Source of the DNA: Meiothermus sp.
GTDB taxonomy: Bacteria; Deinococcota; Deinococci; Deinococcales; Thermaceae
Reading direction: 5' to 3'
Assembly (NCBI RefSeq): GCF_026004115.1
Contig: NZ_BPIM01000001.1
Span: 1,240,001 to 1,304,000, forward strand
DNA length: 64,000 bases
This document shows positions 40,462 through 48,838 of this stretch, piece by piece. A program made the position numbers and the translations under genes. How positions within the stretch are numbered: position 1 is the stretch's first letter; every line of letters begins with the position of its first letter. The notes below the pieces were generated by a model. It saw only the letters and a list, made by a program, of their open reading frames with translations, did not search any database and was not told the origin of the DNA.

Positions 40462-42144
40462 GTGTGCATTTTGCACCAGGATCACCCCCTGGCTGATGCT
40501 ACCTTCGAGGGAATGGCTGAGGGGTATCCCGAAATTGGGCTGATGCTGCTGGCAACTGCTGTCGGCCTGGTGCTGTGGTGGCTGGCCCAAGGTGAGCCGG
40601 TATGGCGCTGGGCCAGTTTGGGGATGCTGGCCTGGGGGCTTCAGACCGGGGTTGGGCTGCTCGAGCGCACCCAGGGCCTCGAGGCCCCCTTCACACCCTC
40701 CCAGGCGCTGCTGCTTGTTGCAGCCCTGGCCTGGAGCGCCAACCTGCGTCAGCTAAAGCCCACCGAGCCGCCCCGCCTGACCCTGGCCCTGATGCCCCTT
40801 CTGCTGGCAGCGTTGGCTGGAACGCTTTACTGGGTGCCCTCGCGTTTTGCTGAGGTCGTCTGGCTGGTCGATTGGCTACCGATGCTCTTTGCGCTGCCCT
40901 TACTGGAGGCTGCCCTGCGGGGGCGGGCCAGCGAGGCCCGGCTGGTATGGGGCTTGGGGCTGCTGCTCAAGGCAGGGGGTAGCCTGGCCCTGGGGTGGTT
41001 GGACGGGGCAGCGGGGTTTGTGTATGTTGCCTGGGCCCTGGGCTACATCCTGATCGGCTGGGGAGGCTACCTCGAGGCCAAAGACGAGCGTATCGGTAAG
41101 GTTTTGTTGGGGTTTATCCCGACCGCCCTGCTTTGCTGCCTGGTGCTGCTGGGCATAGGGCTGGGCCAGGCCAACCATGCCTTTGGGCCGCTCATCCTGG
41201 CCGGGTGGGGATATGCAGTTTTGCTGGCCCTGGGCGGGATTGGACTGGTCATCTACCAGCGCATCAGCAACGCTGAGCGCCAGCTGGAGTTGTGGATCAA
41301 CTTGCTCGAGACCCTCTCCAGCAAAAGTCAGTCTACCCAACACCTGATTCCCGAAGGGGTTTTACAAAGCGTTCTACACGGCCTGAAGCCGCTTTATGGC
41401 AACCTGGTGGGGCTGGAGGTACGTTCGGATGTGACCGTCCGGGCAGGCCAGAGCGGCCCTTACGTGCATACCTTTGAGCTGGCCCTCGAGCACCCCGCCG
41501 AAGGTCGGCTCTACTTTTCCGGCCCCCCCAGGGACGAGCGGGGGCTGGAAGCCCTGGCTCCTTTGCTCACCGAGCGACTGCGGCTCTCCCTGACCCTCAA
41601 CGAATGGCGCAGCAAAGCCTACACCGACCCCCTCACCGGCCTCTTGAACCGCCGGGGATTTGAGCGCCAGATGCAGCGGCTGATTCGCCTGGCGGGCGAG
41701 CGGGGCAAGCCCCTAACCCTAGCCCTGCTGGACATAGACCACTTCAAGCGGGTCAACGACACCTATGGTCACCCGTTGGGCGACGAGGTGCTCAAACAAC
41801 TGGCCGAGTTGCTGCGCAAGGCAAGCCGGAGCGACGACCTGGCCGTGCGGCTGGGGGGTGAAGAGTTTAGTCTGGTGTTGTTTGGGGCCGACCTCGAGGA
41901 TGCCTACCGTGTGTTGGAGCGCATCCGGGCCGAGGTGCGGGCCTTGCGCATTAACCCAATTGGCTGGAACCTGAGCATCTCGGGCGGTTTGGCCGGTGGG
42001 GAGATTCCTCCCTCGATGGCCACCGTGCAGCGCTGGCTCGAGCAAGCCGACCAGGCGCTTTACGAGGCCAAGCAAGCGGGCCGAGACCGGGTCTATCCCC
42101 TTCCCACCTCTACCCTGGTGTTGCAGGATTTGCTCGAGCAATAG
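40462..42144 (+). CDS. Membrane diguanylate cyclase (GGDEF)
   Basis: About 560 residues: an N-terminal half with about eight hydrophobic segments, a linker (about 260-375) of GAF-like length, then a GGDEF domain (about 385-545). The active-site loop reads GGEEF (about residue 465), an allowed active form, and the substrate motif DIDHFKRVNDTYGH is intact. An I-site RSDD lies 5 residues before GGEEF, so product inhibition by c-di-GMP is expected. Start is uncertain: GTG 40462, TTG 40459 or ATG 40513. It could oppose the HD-GYP enzyme at 650-3394. Confidence 0.92.
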   Translation: MCILHQDHPLADATFEGMAEGYPEIGLMLLATAVGLVLWWLAQGEPVWRWASLGMLAWGLQTGVGLLERTQGLEAPFTPSQALLLVAALAWSANLRQLKPTEPPRLTLALMPLLLAALAGTLYWVPSRFAEVVWLVDWLPMLFALPLLEAALRGRASEARLVWGLGLLLKAGGSLALGWLDGAAGFVYVAWALGYILIGWGGYLEAKDERIGKVLLGFIPTALLCCLVLLGIGLGQANHAFGPLILAGWGYAVLLALGGIGLVIYQRISNAERQLELWINLLETLSSKSQSTQHLIPEGVLQSVLHGLKPLYGNLVGLEVRSDVTVRAGQSGPYVHTFELALEHPAEGRLYFSGPPRDERGLEALAPLLTERLRLSLTLNEWRSKAYTDPLTGLLNRRGFERQMQRLIRLAGERGKPLTLALLDIDHFKRVNDTYGHPLGDEVLKQLAELLRKASRSDDLAVRLGGEEFSLVLFGADLEDAYRVLERIRAEVRALRINPIGWNLSISGGLAGGEIPPSMATVQRWLEQADQALYEAKQAGRDRVYPLPTSTLVLQDLLEQ

Positions 42145-42145
42145 G

Positions 42146-42196
42146 GCGCTCTTCACAAATATTGAGCCCCCAGGATAGGGAGTCCTTTGTCCCAGA
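42146..42196 (+). repeat. Repeat family 4, partial copy
   Basis: About 80% identical to 62400-62450, with the shared end GAGTCCTTTGTCCCAGA. Begins 2 bp after the stop of the GGDEF gene. Confidence 0.65.
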
Positions 42197-42471
42197 GCGG
42201 TTCTAACGAATGCCCAGCACGTCATTATTTGCCGTGCTCGGTACATTACAGTGCTTTTTGCGTAATGGTGGAAACTGCGGCACGGACTACGGTTGATAAG
42301 AAATCCGTTTATTTCGTTACCTAATTTTCTGAACAATCACCCAAAATGCTGATGCTCGAAAGAAGAGGTCATGACAGAGGGTTTCGCTTCAGATGAGCAC
42401 TGCCCCCACCCGACCTCCCCCGCTGGGGGAGGAAAAGGAGATTTTTCGCCAAGGTCAAATGGAACGAAATA
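42197..42471. other. Gene-free stretch after the GGDEF gene
   Basis: No gene seen. It contains a perfect CCTCCCCC/GGGGGAGG hairpin with a 3-nt loop at 42414-42432, followed by AAAAGG rather than T residues. Confidence 0.4.
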
Positions 42472-42669
42472 ATACCAGATTCGGTTAGTTCGGCGCCGGA
42501 TGGCGGCGAACTAACAGGGCCGAAGTTATCCGCGTAGCGGAGGGCGTAAGCCCCTTTGGAAGGGAGACGCTTTCTTCGCCGACCGTTCGGGAGGGGGGTG
42601 CTCTAGGATTCAAAAAAATAGCCTCTGGGGGATCTTTGGTTTGGATGATTATCTTTTTGAATCCGGTAT
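42472..42669 (+). repeat. MITE-like repeat family 1, copy C (198 bp)
   Basis: Ends ATACCAGATTC / GAATCCGGTAT. Stem GGTTAGTTCG / CGAACTAAC. One 37-bp variant of the internal hairpin unit (42523-42559) is followed by a CGCCGACCGTTCGGGAGG segment shared with copy D. Confidence 0.85.
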
Positions 42670-42790
42670 AAGCAGGTTTCCTAGTGATGCACGGAAACTC
42701 GCGTTTGTGCACTGGCCTGGCGCGGATAACCGTGCCACCCCGCTGCACGGCTAAGCAAGCCTATCACCTTGGTGAGGCAGGTCTCTTTAG

Positions 42791-42853
42791 TGCACGGGCA
42801 ACTTTTTTTGAAGCACGCTGATTGCCCGCAATTGCGATATGCGTCTCTCGCAT
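42791..42853 (-). repeat. Repeat family 3, shortened copy
   Basis: Reverse-oriented relative of 48749-48838 (GTGCACGGGCAACTT, TTGAAGCACG, GATTGCCC, AATTGC) lacking about 13 internal bases. The rest of 42670-42921 shows nothing recognisable. Confidence 0.55.
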
Positions 42854-42921
42854 ACCGAACTATTTATTACTAGCCCTTCTTGTTTTTTGCAGGCGCCACA
42901 TCTGTAAAGCGTACGATAGGG

Positions 42922-44025
42922 CTAGCCTCCAAGCCCTAAAACACTCTGGTCACCGCGCAAAATGCGCACCTGCACACCCTCGGCCACCAGATGAGCTCTC
43001 TTTTGCAGCAGTCGCTGCACCCCGTCGCTTAAACCAAATACCCGCCTTCCTTTTTCCCCTGGCCATAGAAAAAACCCCTCGGGCAAAGCCACCAGGTGTA
43101 CCTGGGATGCCCGGGCGCTGGCCCGTAATGCGCCCTCCAGAACCTTCCCGGAGGCCAGCATGGTTAGGAGAATCAGGTTGACGCCGGGGCCAGGCTCGGG
43201 TACCGGCATAGCGTCAACCTGAGGGTGGGCACGGCCCAGCTCGGCGAGCAGCCGCTGCTCGTGCACGGATCCATAGCCCGCAGGTAAGGTCTTTTTGCCC
43301 AACGATAGACCTACCGCCAGCCCCTCTTCGGCCGCAGCGCGTATCAGGCTGGCGGCCAGACTACAGGCGTGCTCGAGGTAAACCGCCCCAGACTTGCCGG
43401 TTCCCTGTAAGTCCAGGTGTAGCCAGACCGCGCTGCTCCTTACCCGCTCAAACTCCCTTAGCATTGGCCGGCCATGGCGGGCGGTAGCCTTCCAGTGGAG
43501 GTGTCGCAGGGGGTCACCAGGGGAGTACGCACGCACCCCCACAAACCGGGTGGCATCCTCCAGGCCCCCCGCGGCAGGTTGCCCATCGGCCAAGAGGATG
43601 CGCTTGAGGTCTGGTAGGAGCACCGGGTATACCTGGGGGTAAACCACCACCGAGGCCTGTGCTGGGTTGAGGGGCACTTCTCGCTCGAGCACGCCCAGCA
43701 CATCACGCAGGTACATCCGCACGCCCGGTAAAGCATGCTCACCTCGACGCCGGGCCAGCAGGTTAATAACTTTGTCTAATCGCCAGTTGCCCCACACCAA
43801 GGCCCGTCCGCCCCAGGGCAGCACCCCCAACGGGGCCGAACCTTCTCCTTCCAGCCTCACGTATAGGGGAATCCAGGTCTGAAGCACAACCTGGAGATGG
43901 GCTTCGGCCGTTTTCCCCATATGAAGAAATGGCCTGGGTGTAACAAGAGAAATCCGCGCACGCGCCCAACACGGCCCGAACACAAGCAGGCCCACAACGA
44001 GCAGTGGTAGCAACCATACCCCCAT
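42922..44025 (-). CDS. DUF58 domain protein
   Basis: 367 residues. One or two N-terminal helices (about 4-20) are followed by a beta region and the DUF58 core SPGDPLRHLHWKATARHGRP (about 167-186). A von Willebrand A-like part follows (VWLHLDLQGTGKSG). DUF58 proteins are encoded with MoxR ATPases and are thought to act in maturation or insertion of membrane or secreted proteins. It is the last gene of the DUF4129-MoxR-DUF58 operon, 9 bp after moxR. Confidence 0.87.
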   Translation of the reverse strand: MGVWLLPLLVVGLLVFGPCWARARISLVTPRPFLHMGKTAEAHLQVVLQTWIPLYVRLEGEGSAPLGVLPWGGRALVWGNWRLDKVINLLARRRGEHALPGVRMYLRDVLGVLEREVPLNPAQASVVVYPQVYPVLLPDLKRILLADGQPAAGGLEDATRFVGVRAYSPGDPLRHLHWKATARHGRPMLREFERVRSSAVWLHLDLQGTGKSGAVYLEHACSLAASLIRAAAEEGLAVGLSLGKKTLPAGYGSVHEQRLLAELGRAHPQVDAMPVPEPGPGVNLILLTMLASGKVLEGALRASARASQVHLVALPEGFFLWPGEKGRRVFGLSDGVQRLLQKRAHLVAEGVQVRILRGDQSVLGLGG

Positions 44026-44034
44026 GGCTATTGC

Positions 44035-44964
44035 TCAAGCCTCTACCGGTACCGGGAGGCTTTGCAAAATTTCCTCCAATATTCGCTCTGCCCGAACCCC
44101 CTCGAGCCTTGCCTCGTAGCGCAGCAGCAGACGGTGCGCCAGCACCGGCACAACCGCACTTTGCAGGTCGTCCGGTAATACAAAGTCGCGTCCGGCCAGG
44201 GCCGCCAAAGCCTGAGCAAAGCGCTGTAAAGCCAGGGCAGCCCTGGGGCTTGCCCCGAGTAGCACCTGGGGCGACTGCCGGGTGGCGTGGACAATGGCCA
44301 TGAGGTACTCCTCGAGGTCGGGCTCAATGTGCACCTGCCGTACTTCTCTTTGTAGGTGCAAAATCTCTTCAGCCTGGGTAAGGGGTTCTAGGGCTTCCTC
44401 GGGGTTTGCGTCCCGCAGCCGGCGTAGCATCTCGAGTTCAGCCTGAGGCTCGGGGTAGCGCAAGCTCAAGCGGCAGATGAAGCGGTCGAGCTGGGCCTCA
44501 GGAAGGCGATAGGTACCTTCTTGCTCGATGGGGTTTTGGGTGGCGATCACCCAGAAGGGTCGGGGCAGCAGGTGGGTTTGGCCTTCCAGCGTTACCTGCC
44601 CTTCCTGCATGGCTTCCAGCAGGGCCGACTGGGTTTTTGGGGTGGCCCGATTAAGCTCGTCAGCCAACAGCACCCCGGTGAAGATGGGCCCGGGCCGAAA
44701 GCGAAACTCACCGTTGTGATAGATGTAGACCCCGGTAAGGTCGCTGGGGAGCAGGTCGGGGGTCATCTGCACCCGCCGGTAGGCCAAGCCCAGGCTGCGG
44801 GCCAACGCCCGGGCCAGGGAGGTTTTGCCTGTTCCCGGCACATCCTCCAGCAACAAGTGTCCACCCGATAACAACGCGGCCAAGGCCTGCCGAATCACCT
44901 CGGCCTTTCCGACAATCACCTGCGCTACCTGTCGTTCGATGCGCTCGCACCACGCAGCAATCAT
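44035..44964 (-). CDS. MoxR-family AAA+ ATPase
   Basis: 309 residues. Walker A DVPGTGKTSLARALA (about 40-54), Walker B region LLADELNRATPKTQSALLEAM (split after the acidic pair, about 98-118), sensor 1 VIATQNPIEQEGTY (about 133-146), and the C-terminal lid with SPRAALAL. MoxR ATPases act as chaperone-like remodellers for the von Willebrand-type proteins encoded beside them. Its start overlaps the DUF4129 gene by 4 bp. ATG 44964. Confidence 0.95.
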   Translation of the reverse strand: MIAAWCERIERQVAQVIVGKAEVIRQALAALLSGGHLLLEDVPGTGKTSLARALARSLGLAYRRVQMTPDLLPSDLTGVYIYHNGEFRFRPGPIFTGVLLADELNRATPKTQSALLEAMQEGQVTLEGQTHLLPRPFWVIATQNPIEQEGTYRLPEAQLDRFICRLSLRYPEPQAELEMLRRLRDANPEEALEPLTQAEEILHLQREVRQVHIEPDLEEYLMAIVHATRQSPQVLLGASPRAALALQRFAQALAALAGRDFVLPDDLQSAVVPVLAHRLLLRYEARLEGVRAERILEEILQSLPVPVEA

Positions 44965-46370
44965 GAGGGGGAGAACCTCCGAGGTAGTTCTTCGGCCAAA
45001 CCCGTGGCTTCGTCGCCGTACTTTGCAAGCCGTCGCCCGCCGTAGCGCACCTGTTGGTAGAGCTCCAAGAGCCGTTGCAGGGAGACCTTATCCTCGGGCC
45101 GCTCTCTGGTGAGTCCATCTACGTAACGGCCTGGGCTCGCAAAGGGTGGCCGAGGCCAGCCCTGGCGCCCCATTTGCTGCTCGAAGCGGCGGTAGGCCTC
45201 GCGAATGGGGTCTTGCAAGGGCACATAGGGTGTAGCGGCATCGGCGTGCGGGTGAAGGGGCTTGGGCTGGCCGGCTTCGGTTTGCTGCAACCGCCAGGCG
45301 AGGTAGAGGAGTCCCATTAGCATCAAGAACCCCAAGCCAGCCATCAGAGTTGCCAGCAGATAGCCTGTCTCGGTGAAGCCGGGTGGTACCGGGCGATCTA
45401 ACCACTCCTGCGCTTCCAAGCCTAAGCCCTCGAGCCCCGTGGGAAGGGTAAAACCCCCCAGACCCTCTCCGCCTCGCAACCCCGCCAGCAGCACAACCCA
45501 GGTGAGGGTCACTGCCAGCACCGGTAGCAAGAAGGAGCCGCCGCTCGCACGGCGCTTAGCCCGATGCCCCCAAAAAACCAAGATCAGCACCAGGGCCAGC
45601 ACCAGCAACAACGTCATCTGCAACCCATTCAAAACTTGATCCAACCGAGGAAGCCAGGGCTCGAGGGCCGAGCTTGCGGGCCGCACCCAGCGCACCGGGG
45701 GCGCGGACGGGCCAGGGGCCTGGAGCACGTCACCTGCAGGAGCAGTCGGCATTGGCTGAACCAGCGCTGGGCTCGAGCTCGACGAAGGTGGTCCCACGCT
45801 CAGACTCCCAAATCCCACCCCAACCGCGGCGCACACCAACGCCAATGCAACCAACCCCGCAGGCCTCAGCCAGAACGGACGCCCCAGGCTCTGCGTCAGG
45901 GCCAATTCACGCACCAGCCCATACAAAAGGTGCAGCACCAGCAGCCAGCCCAGCAACCCGCCGGAGGGAAGCAGCGCCAGCAGCCCCAGCCCTGGCCACA
46001 TCGCCCAGCGCATGTTCCTTTGTGTGGTTCCAGCAATTGTGCCAAAAACCCACAGCACCAGGGTGGTTTGGAAGCAGTGCACCCAGGCTAGCTCCCAGGA
46101 GGCCGGAGAACCCGTAAAATGCAGCAAGCCCGGGAGGGCCGAAAACCATAAAAAGCCATCGCGGTAACGGCTGCGCCACAACAGGACGAACATACCCATT
46201 CCCAATAGCAGCGGAAAGCGTAGCTCGGGTGCTGATACCAGCAAAAAGACCACAGCTACCCAACCAATAAAAACCTGTTGAAGAGAGAAGCGAAGCGGGC
46301 CAAGCGGCTTGTGTAGATATGCTCGTGAGTACAGCGGCAAATCAAGGCCTTGAACATCCCAAACCTTCAT
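44961..46370 (-). CDS. DUF4129-containing membrane protein
   Basis: About 469 residues with many hydrophobic segments in two blocks (about 25-195 and 255-370). Between them is a Pro/Ser-rich external region (about 195-245), and at the end a cytoplasmic DUF4129 domain (IREAYRRFEQQMGRQGWPR; SPGRYVDGL; LQRLLELYQQVRYGGR). It is the first gene of the DUF4129-MoxR-DUF58 operon. No transglutaminase core is visible, although such proteins often carry one. ATG 46370 is chosen because a TACAAT box lies exactly 6 nt upstream. Confidence 0.82.
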   Translation of the reverse strand: MKVWDVQGLDLPLYSRAYLHKPLGPLRFSLQQVFIGWVAVVFLLVSAPELRFPLLLGMGMFVLLWRSRYRDGFLWFSALPGLLHFTGSPASWELAWVHCFQTTLVLWVFGTIAGTTQRNMRWAMWPGLGLLALLPSGGLLGWLLVLHLLYGLVRELALTQSLGRPFWLRPAGLVALALVCAAVGVGFGSLSVGPPSSSSSPALVQPMPTAPAGDVLQAPGPSAPPVRWVRPASSALEPWLPRLDQVLNGLQMTLLLVLALVLILVFWGHRAKRRASGGSFLLPVLAVTLTWVVLLAGLRGGEGLGGFTLPTGLEGLGLEAQEWLDRPVPPGFTETGYLLATLMAGLGFLMLMGLLYLAWRLQQTEAGQPKPLHPHADAATPYVPLQDPIREAYRRFEQQMGRQGWPRPPFASPGRYVDGLTRERPEDKVSLQRLLELYQQVRYGGRRLAKYGDEATGLAEELPRRFSPS

Positions 46371-46376
46371 ATTTTG

Positions 46377-46382
46377 ATTGTA
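46377..46382 (-). promoter_or_regulatory. Leaderless -10 box of the DUF4129 operon
   Basis: TACAAT on the minus strand ends 6 nt before the ATG, with a run of ten T residues in the spacer/-35 region. Confidence 0.5.
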
Positions 46383-46434
46383 GGCAATAGACAAAAAAAA
46401 AATAGGTGCCACCCTCTCCTAAAGGAGAACTGAG

Positions 46435-46629
46435 ATGAAAAAGATCGGTTTAATTTTCGTTTTGACGTTCTTGGCCTTCGGGGGCCTGGCCCGGTATTAC
46501 ACGCTCTCCCAATCCGACCAGACCGCCTGTATGCGCATTCGAGACTGCCATTTCCCAGAGAAGGGCCCGACCGGCAACAATTTGCCCAACACGAAGCTTC
46601 TACTTACGGGCGTGTATGACTGGCGGTAG
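46435..46629 (+). CDS. Small exported protein, 64 aa
   Basis: 64 residues: signal peptide (MKKIGLIFVLTFLAFGGLA) and a short mature part with two Cys (CMRIRDC) and the tail LLLTGVYDWR. AAAGGAG lies 9 nt before the ATG. Divergent from the DUF4129 operon, so the 65-bp gap must hold both promoters. No family recognised. The two cysteines five residues apart could form a disulfide. Confidence 0.65.
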   Translation: MKKIGLIFVLTFLAFGGLARYYTLSQSDQTACMRIRDCHFPEKGPTGNNLPNTKLLLTGVYDWR

Positions 46630-46800
46630 TGGTGGCTTTGCTACGAGTTTCATCTAAACTCGACCTGAGTTTGCCTTAGCAAAGCCTGGTCACTTCCGTC
46701 GGTTCAGGTAGCTCGGCCCCAATAGGCAACAGATGCCAGGGTTCGCACAAGATTGGAAAAGACGGGGCCCTATCCTCCTTCTTTCGGTGGCGGCCACTGT

Positions 46801-47088
46801 CTATTTTCGTAAAAGCCGCACCATCTCCACCAGTTGGGCAGGCGCGGGGGGCTCGAGGTCGGCCTGGCAGCGGGCCAGGTAGGCTTCCAGTATCTCCTCC
46901 CCTACCGATTCCAGCGCACTCCTGACCCCACTCAACAGGGTTAGAATATCGCGGCATTCCCGATCTTCTTCCACCATCTTCTGCAAACCGCGCACCTGGC
47001 CTTCCAGGCGGCGCAAGCGGTGGATAATCCGGGTCTTTTCGCTGGGGTCGAAGGGAGCGTTTGGGGTGGGTGCGGAGGCAGTGGGCAA
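46801..47088 (-). CDS. CsoR/CstR-family repressor, probably persulfide-sensing
   Basis: 95 residues, all-helical DUF156 family. TTG start with AAAGGAGG upstream. The copper-sensing CsoR triad is C-x24-H-x3-C; here C45 and C74 are kept at the right spacing but the His position is Tyr70 (EAYLARCQ). Loss of the His with both Cys kept is the pattern of CstR, which reacts with persulfides. The genes upstream in the same direction encode a rhodanese and a thiol oxidoreductase, and operator-like palindromes lie at 48163-48204. I infer a sulfane-sulfur-responsive repressor of this cluster. Confidence 0.82.
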   Translation of the reverse strand: MPTASAPTPNAPFDPSEKTRIIHRLRRLEGQVRGLQKMVEEDRECRDILTLLSGVRSALESVGEEILEAYLARCQADLEPPAPAQLVEMVRLLRK

Positions 47089-47100
47089 GGCAACCCTCCT

Positions 47101-47463
47101 TTAGCGGGTAATGGGGTATTTGCGCGACATCCAGGCCTGAATTCCCCCATTCACCAGGTTGAGGTTCTGGTAGCCCTTGCCCATCAGGTACTGCACCGCT
47201 ACGGCGCTGCGGTTCTGGGTGTTGCAGTGGATGTAGACCGGGCGATCCTTGGGCACCCGGCTCCACCAGCGCTCAATCTCTTGCAAGGGCCAGTTGATCG
47301 CGCCTTTGACGTGTCCCTGGGCAAACTCCTGGGGGGTGCGCACATCAATTACCAGCACCTTGGGGTTAGCAAGGGCCGCCTTCAGGTCGTCTACCGTGAC
47401 GATTCTGGGCTGGGCCAGACCCCAGGAGAATAGGGCCAGCAGCATGAGGGGGGCTATCCTCAT
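47101..47463 (-). CDS. Exported single-domain rhodanese
   Basis: 120 residues with a signal peptide (about 1-18, WGLAQ) and one rhodanese domain. Features: VIDVRTPQEFAQGHVKGAINWP (split around the G, about 37-58), active-site loop HCNTQNRS with the catalytic Cys, and the terminal GGIQAW. It transfers sulfane sulfur to thiols or cyanide; the export signal places it outside the cytoplasm. Its ATG region overlaps the stop of the PDO-like gene by 4 bp; the CstR-like gene follows 12 bp downstream. Confidence 0.92.
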   Translation of the reverse strand: MRIAPLMLLALFSWGLAQPRIVTVDDLKAALANPKVLVIDVRTPQEFAQGHVKGAINWPLQEIERWWSRVPKDRPVYIHCNTQNRSAVAVQYLMGKGYQNLNLVNGGIQAWMSRKYPITR

Positions 47464-48137
47464 GCCACCACCCCAGCGCTGGCTTTGATGGCCGCCTCCA
47501 CAAACACCCGGTCGGGCTGCCCACCCAGGATGCGCTGCTGGGTAGCCCCGCTGATGATGGTATCGGGCACCCCGGAGATGCTGTAGCGCCTGGAAAGCTG
47601 GGGAAACTCGCTGGCCTCCACCCCTTCGGCGATAACGTTGGGGTTGTGATAGGCCAGCTTGTAGGTCGCGAGCACGGCCTGGGGGCAGTAGGGGCAGGTG
47701 GGGGTCACGAAGGCCTGCATGCGCACCGGCGAGGTCACTTTTTGCAGGTCGGCCTGCGACTTTTCGCCCAGCTTGGTCTCGCCGGTGCCCAGCATCAGCA
47801 GGGTCTCGATAAGGGTGCTGAACTCGTAGCCGGCCGGCAGCCCCAAAAAGCGAATGTTGCTGCGCTGTGAACCTTTTTCGCGCAGCAGGATGGTAGGCGC
47901 ATAGCTCAGGCCCAGGGCCTGCGCCTCGGGGTCGGCGTGCAAGGAGCGCTGCTCGAGGCTGAGATTGGGGTTCAAAGCGACAACTTCCTTTAGCAAGCCC
48001 AGGGTCTCATCCTGAAGGCCCACTTCCTGCCCGGGAAGTTCGATACCCGAGGTAGTAAACACCACCAGCTCCACCGGGTTTTGAATAGGGGCCAGCATTT
48101 CACGCACCTGGGCTTGAATTTTCTCGTCTAAGAACAT
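47460..48137 (-). CDS. Thioredoxin-fold protein disulfide oxidoreductase
   Basis: 225 residues with two thioredoxin-fold halves. The C-terminal half has the active motif PTCPYCPQAV (Cys about 148 and 151), a glutaredoxin-like CPYC. The N-terminal half has no CxxC. This is the layout of PDO/glutaredoxin-like proteins of thermophiles. In this cluster it may reduce protein persulfides or disulfides. First gene of the leftward operon PDO, rhodanese, CstR-like. Confidence 0.88.
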   Translation of the reverse strand: MFLDEKIQAQVREMLAPIQNPVELVVFTTSGIELPGQEVGLQDETLGLLKEVVALNPNLSLEQRSLHADPEAQALGLSYAPTILLREKGSQRSNIRFLGLPAGYEFSTLIETLLMLGTGETKLGEKSQADLQKVTSPVRMQAFVTPTCPYCPQAVLATYKLAYHNPNVIAEGVEASEFPQLSRRYSISGVPDTIISGATQQRILGGQPDRVFVEAAIKASAGVVA

Positions 48138-48162
48138 GGTTTCTCCTTTGGCTGGGGGCCCT

Positions 48163-48204
48163 TATACCCCCACCGGTATATCAAGTATACCCCCTGGGGA
48201 TATA
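48163..48204. promoter_or_regulatory. Two CsoR/CstR-type operators in a divergent promoter
   Basis: TATACCCCCACCGGTATA at 48163-48180 and TATACCCCCTGGGGATATA at 48186-48204 are pseudo-palindromes of the AT-flanked, C-tract/G-tract kind bound by this repressor family. They lie between the divergent PDO and rhodanese genes and could control both. Confidence 0.75.
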
Positions 48205-48240
48205 TTTCGCAAGGGCGTCCGGCCCCTAAACTAAGGAGGT

Positions 48241-48600
48241 ATGTGGGGTTGGTTCAAAAGTCTGTTGGGTTTAGGGCCCAGGGTGCCCCGTATCACGGTC
48301 AAAGAGGCCCAGGAGAAGCTCAAGGCTGGAGCGGTGATGATTGACGTGCGCACCCCCCTCGAGCGCAAGATGAGCAAAATTCCCGGCTCCCAGGGCTTAC
48401 CGCTGGCCGAACTGGCCAAGCGTTGGGAGAGCCTGCCCAAGAACAAGCCCATCATCTGCCAGTGCGAAAGCGGCAGCCGCAGCCAGCAAGCCGCCGAGTT
48501 TTTGGCCAGTAAAGGTCTGGAGGTCTACAACCTGGCCGGGGGTATCTCGGCCTGGCAAGCCGCGGGTTTGCCGGTAAAAAAGGGTGATATTCAGCGCTAA
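48241..48600 (+). CDS. Cytoplasmic rhodanese-like protein
   Basis: 119 residues, one rhodanese domain. It has MIDVRTPLERKMSKIPGSQG, active loop CESGSRSQQAA with the catalytic Cys, and GGISAW near the end. No signal peptide, so it acts in the cytoplasm. The AAGGAGGT sequence directly abuts the ATG at 48241, an unusually short spacing, so initiation may be inefficient or at another codon. Divergent from the PDO operon across the two operators. Its stop codon overlaps the start of a family 2 repeat. Confidence 0.88.
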   Translation: MWGWFKSLLGLGPRVPRITVKEAQEKLKAGAVMIDVRTPLERKMSKIPGSQGLPLAELAKRWESLPKNKPIICQCESGSRSQQAAEFLASKGLEVYNLAGGISAWQAAGLPVKKGDIQR

Positions 48601-48723
48601 GTACAACAACGTTAGGAATTTGCTCTACCCGAAAAGGGGAGCCCATAAGCTGCGCCGCTCTAAAGACCGGCCACTTCTTTCACCGAGACCGTCACCACAA
48701 AAATCTAATGTGGGCGCACTTAG
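48597..48723 (+). repeat. Repeat family 2, copy B (127 bp)
   Basis: Begins inside the stop codon of the rhodanese gene (CTAAGTAC) and ends GCACTTAG; the same length as the copy at 27902-28028 with about ten differences. Confidence 0.8.
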
Positions 48724-48748
48724 TGGTCAGGTAACCAGGAAATCGATA

Positions 48749-48838
48749 TGCACTACAGTCCATCTCAATGAGGCGCACACCGCAATTTTGGGTAGTCAAC
48801 GTGCTTCAAAGCGCGCCGTAAAACAAGTTACCCGTGCA
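48749..48838 (+). repeat. Repeat family 3, copy C
   Basis: About 90 bp bounded by TGCA motifs (ATGCACTAC ... CCCGTGCA), touching the stop codon of the MBL gene. Uninterrupted relative of the copy split by family 1 at 27.7 kb. Confidence 0.65.

Noticed and set aside
46676-47266. 196-codon minus-strand frame over the CstR-like gene
   Set aside because: Different frame from the recognisable CsoR/CstR protein and lacking any family features.
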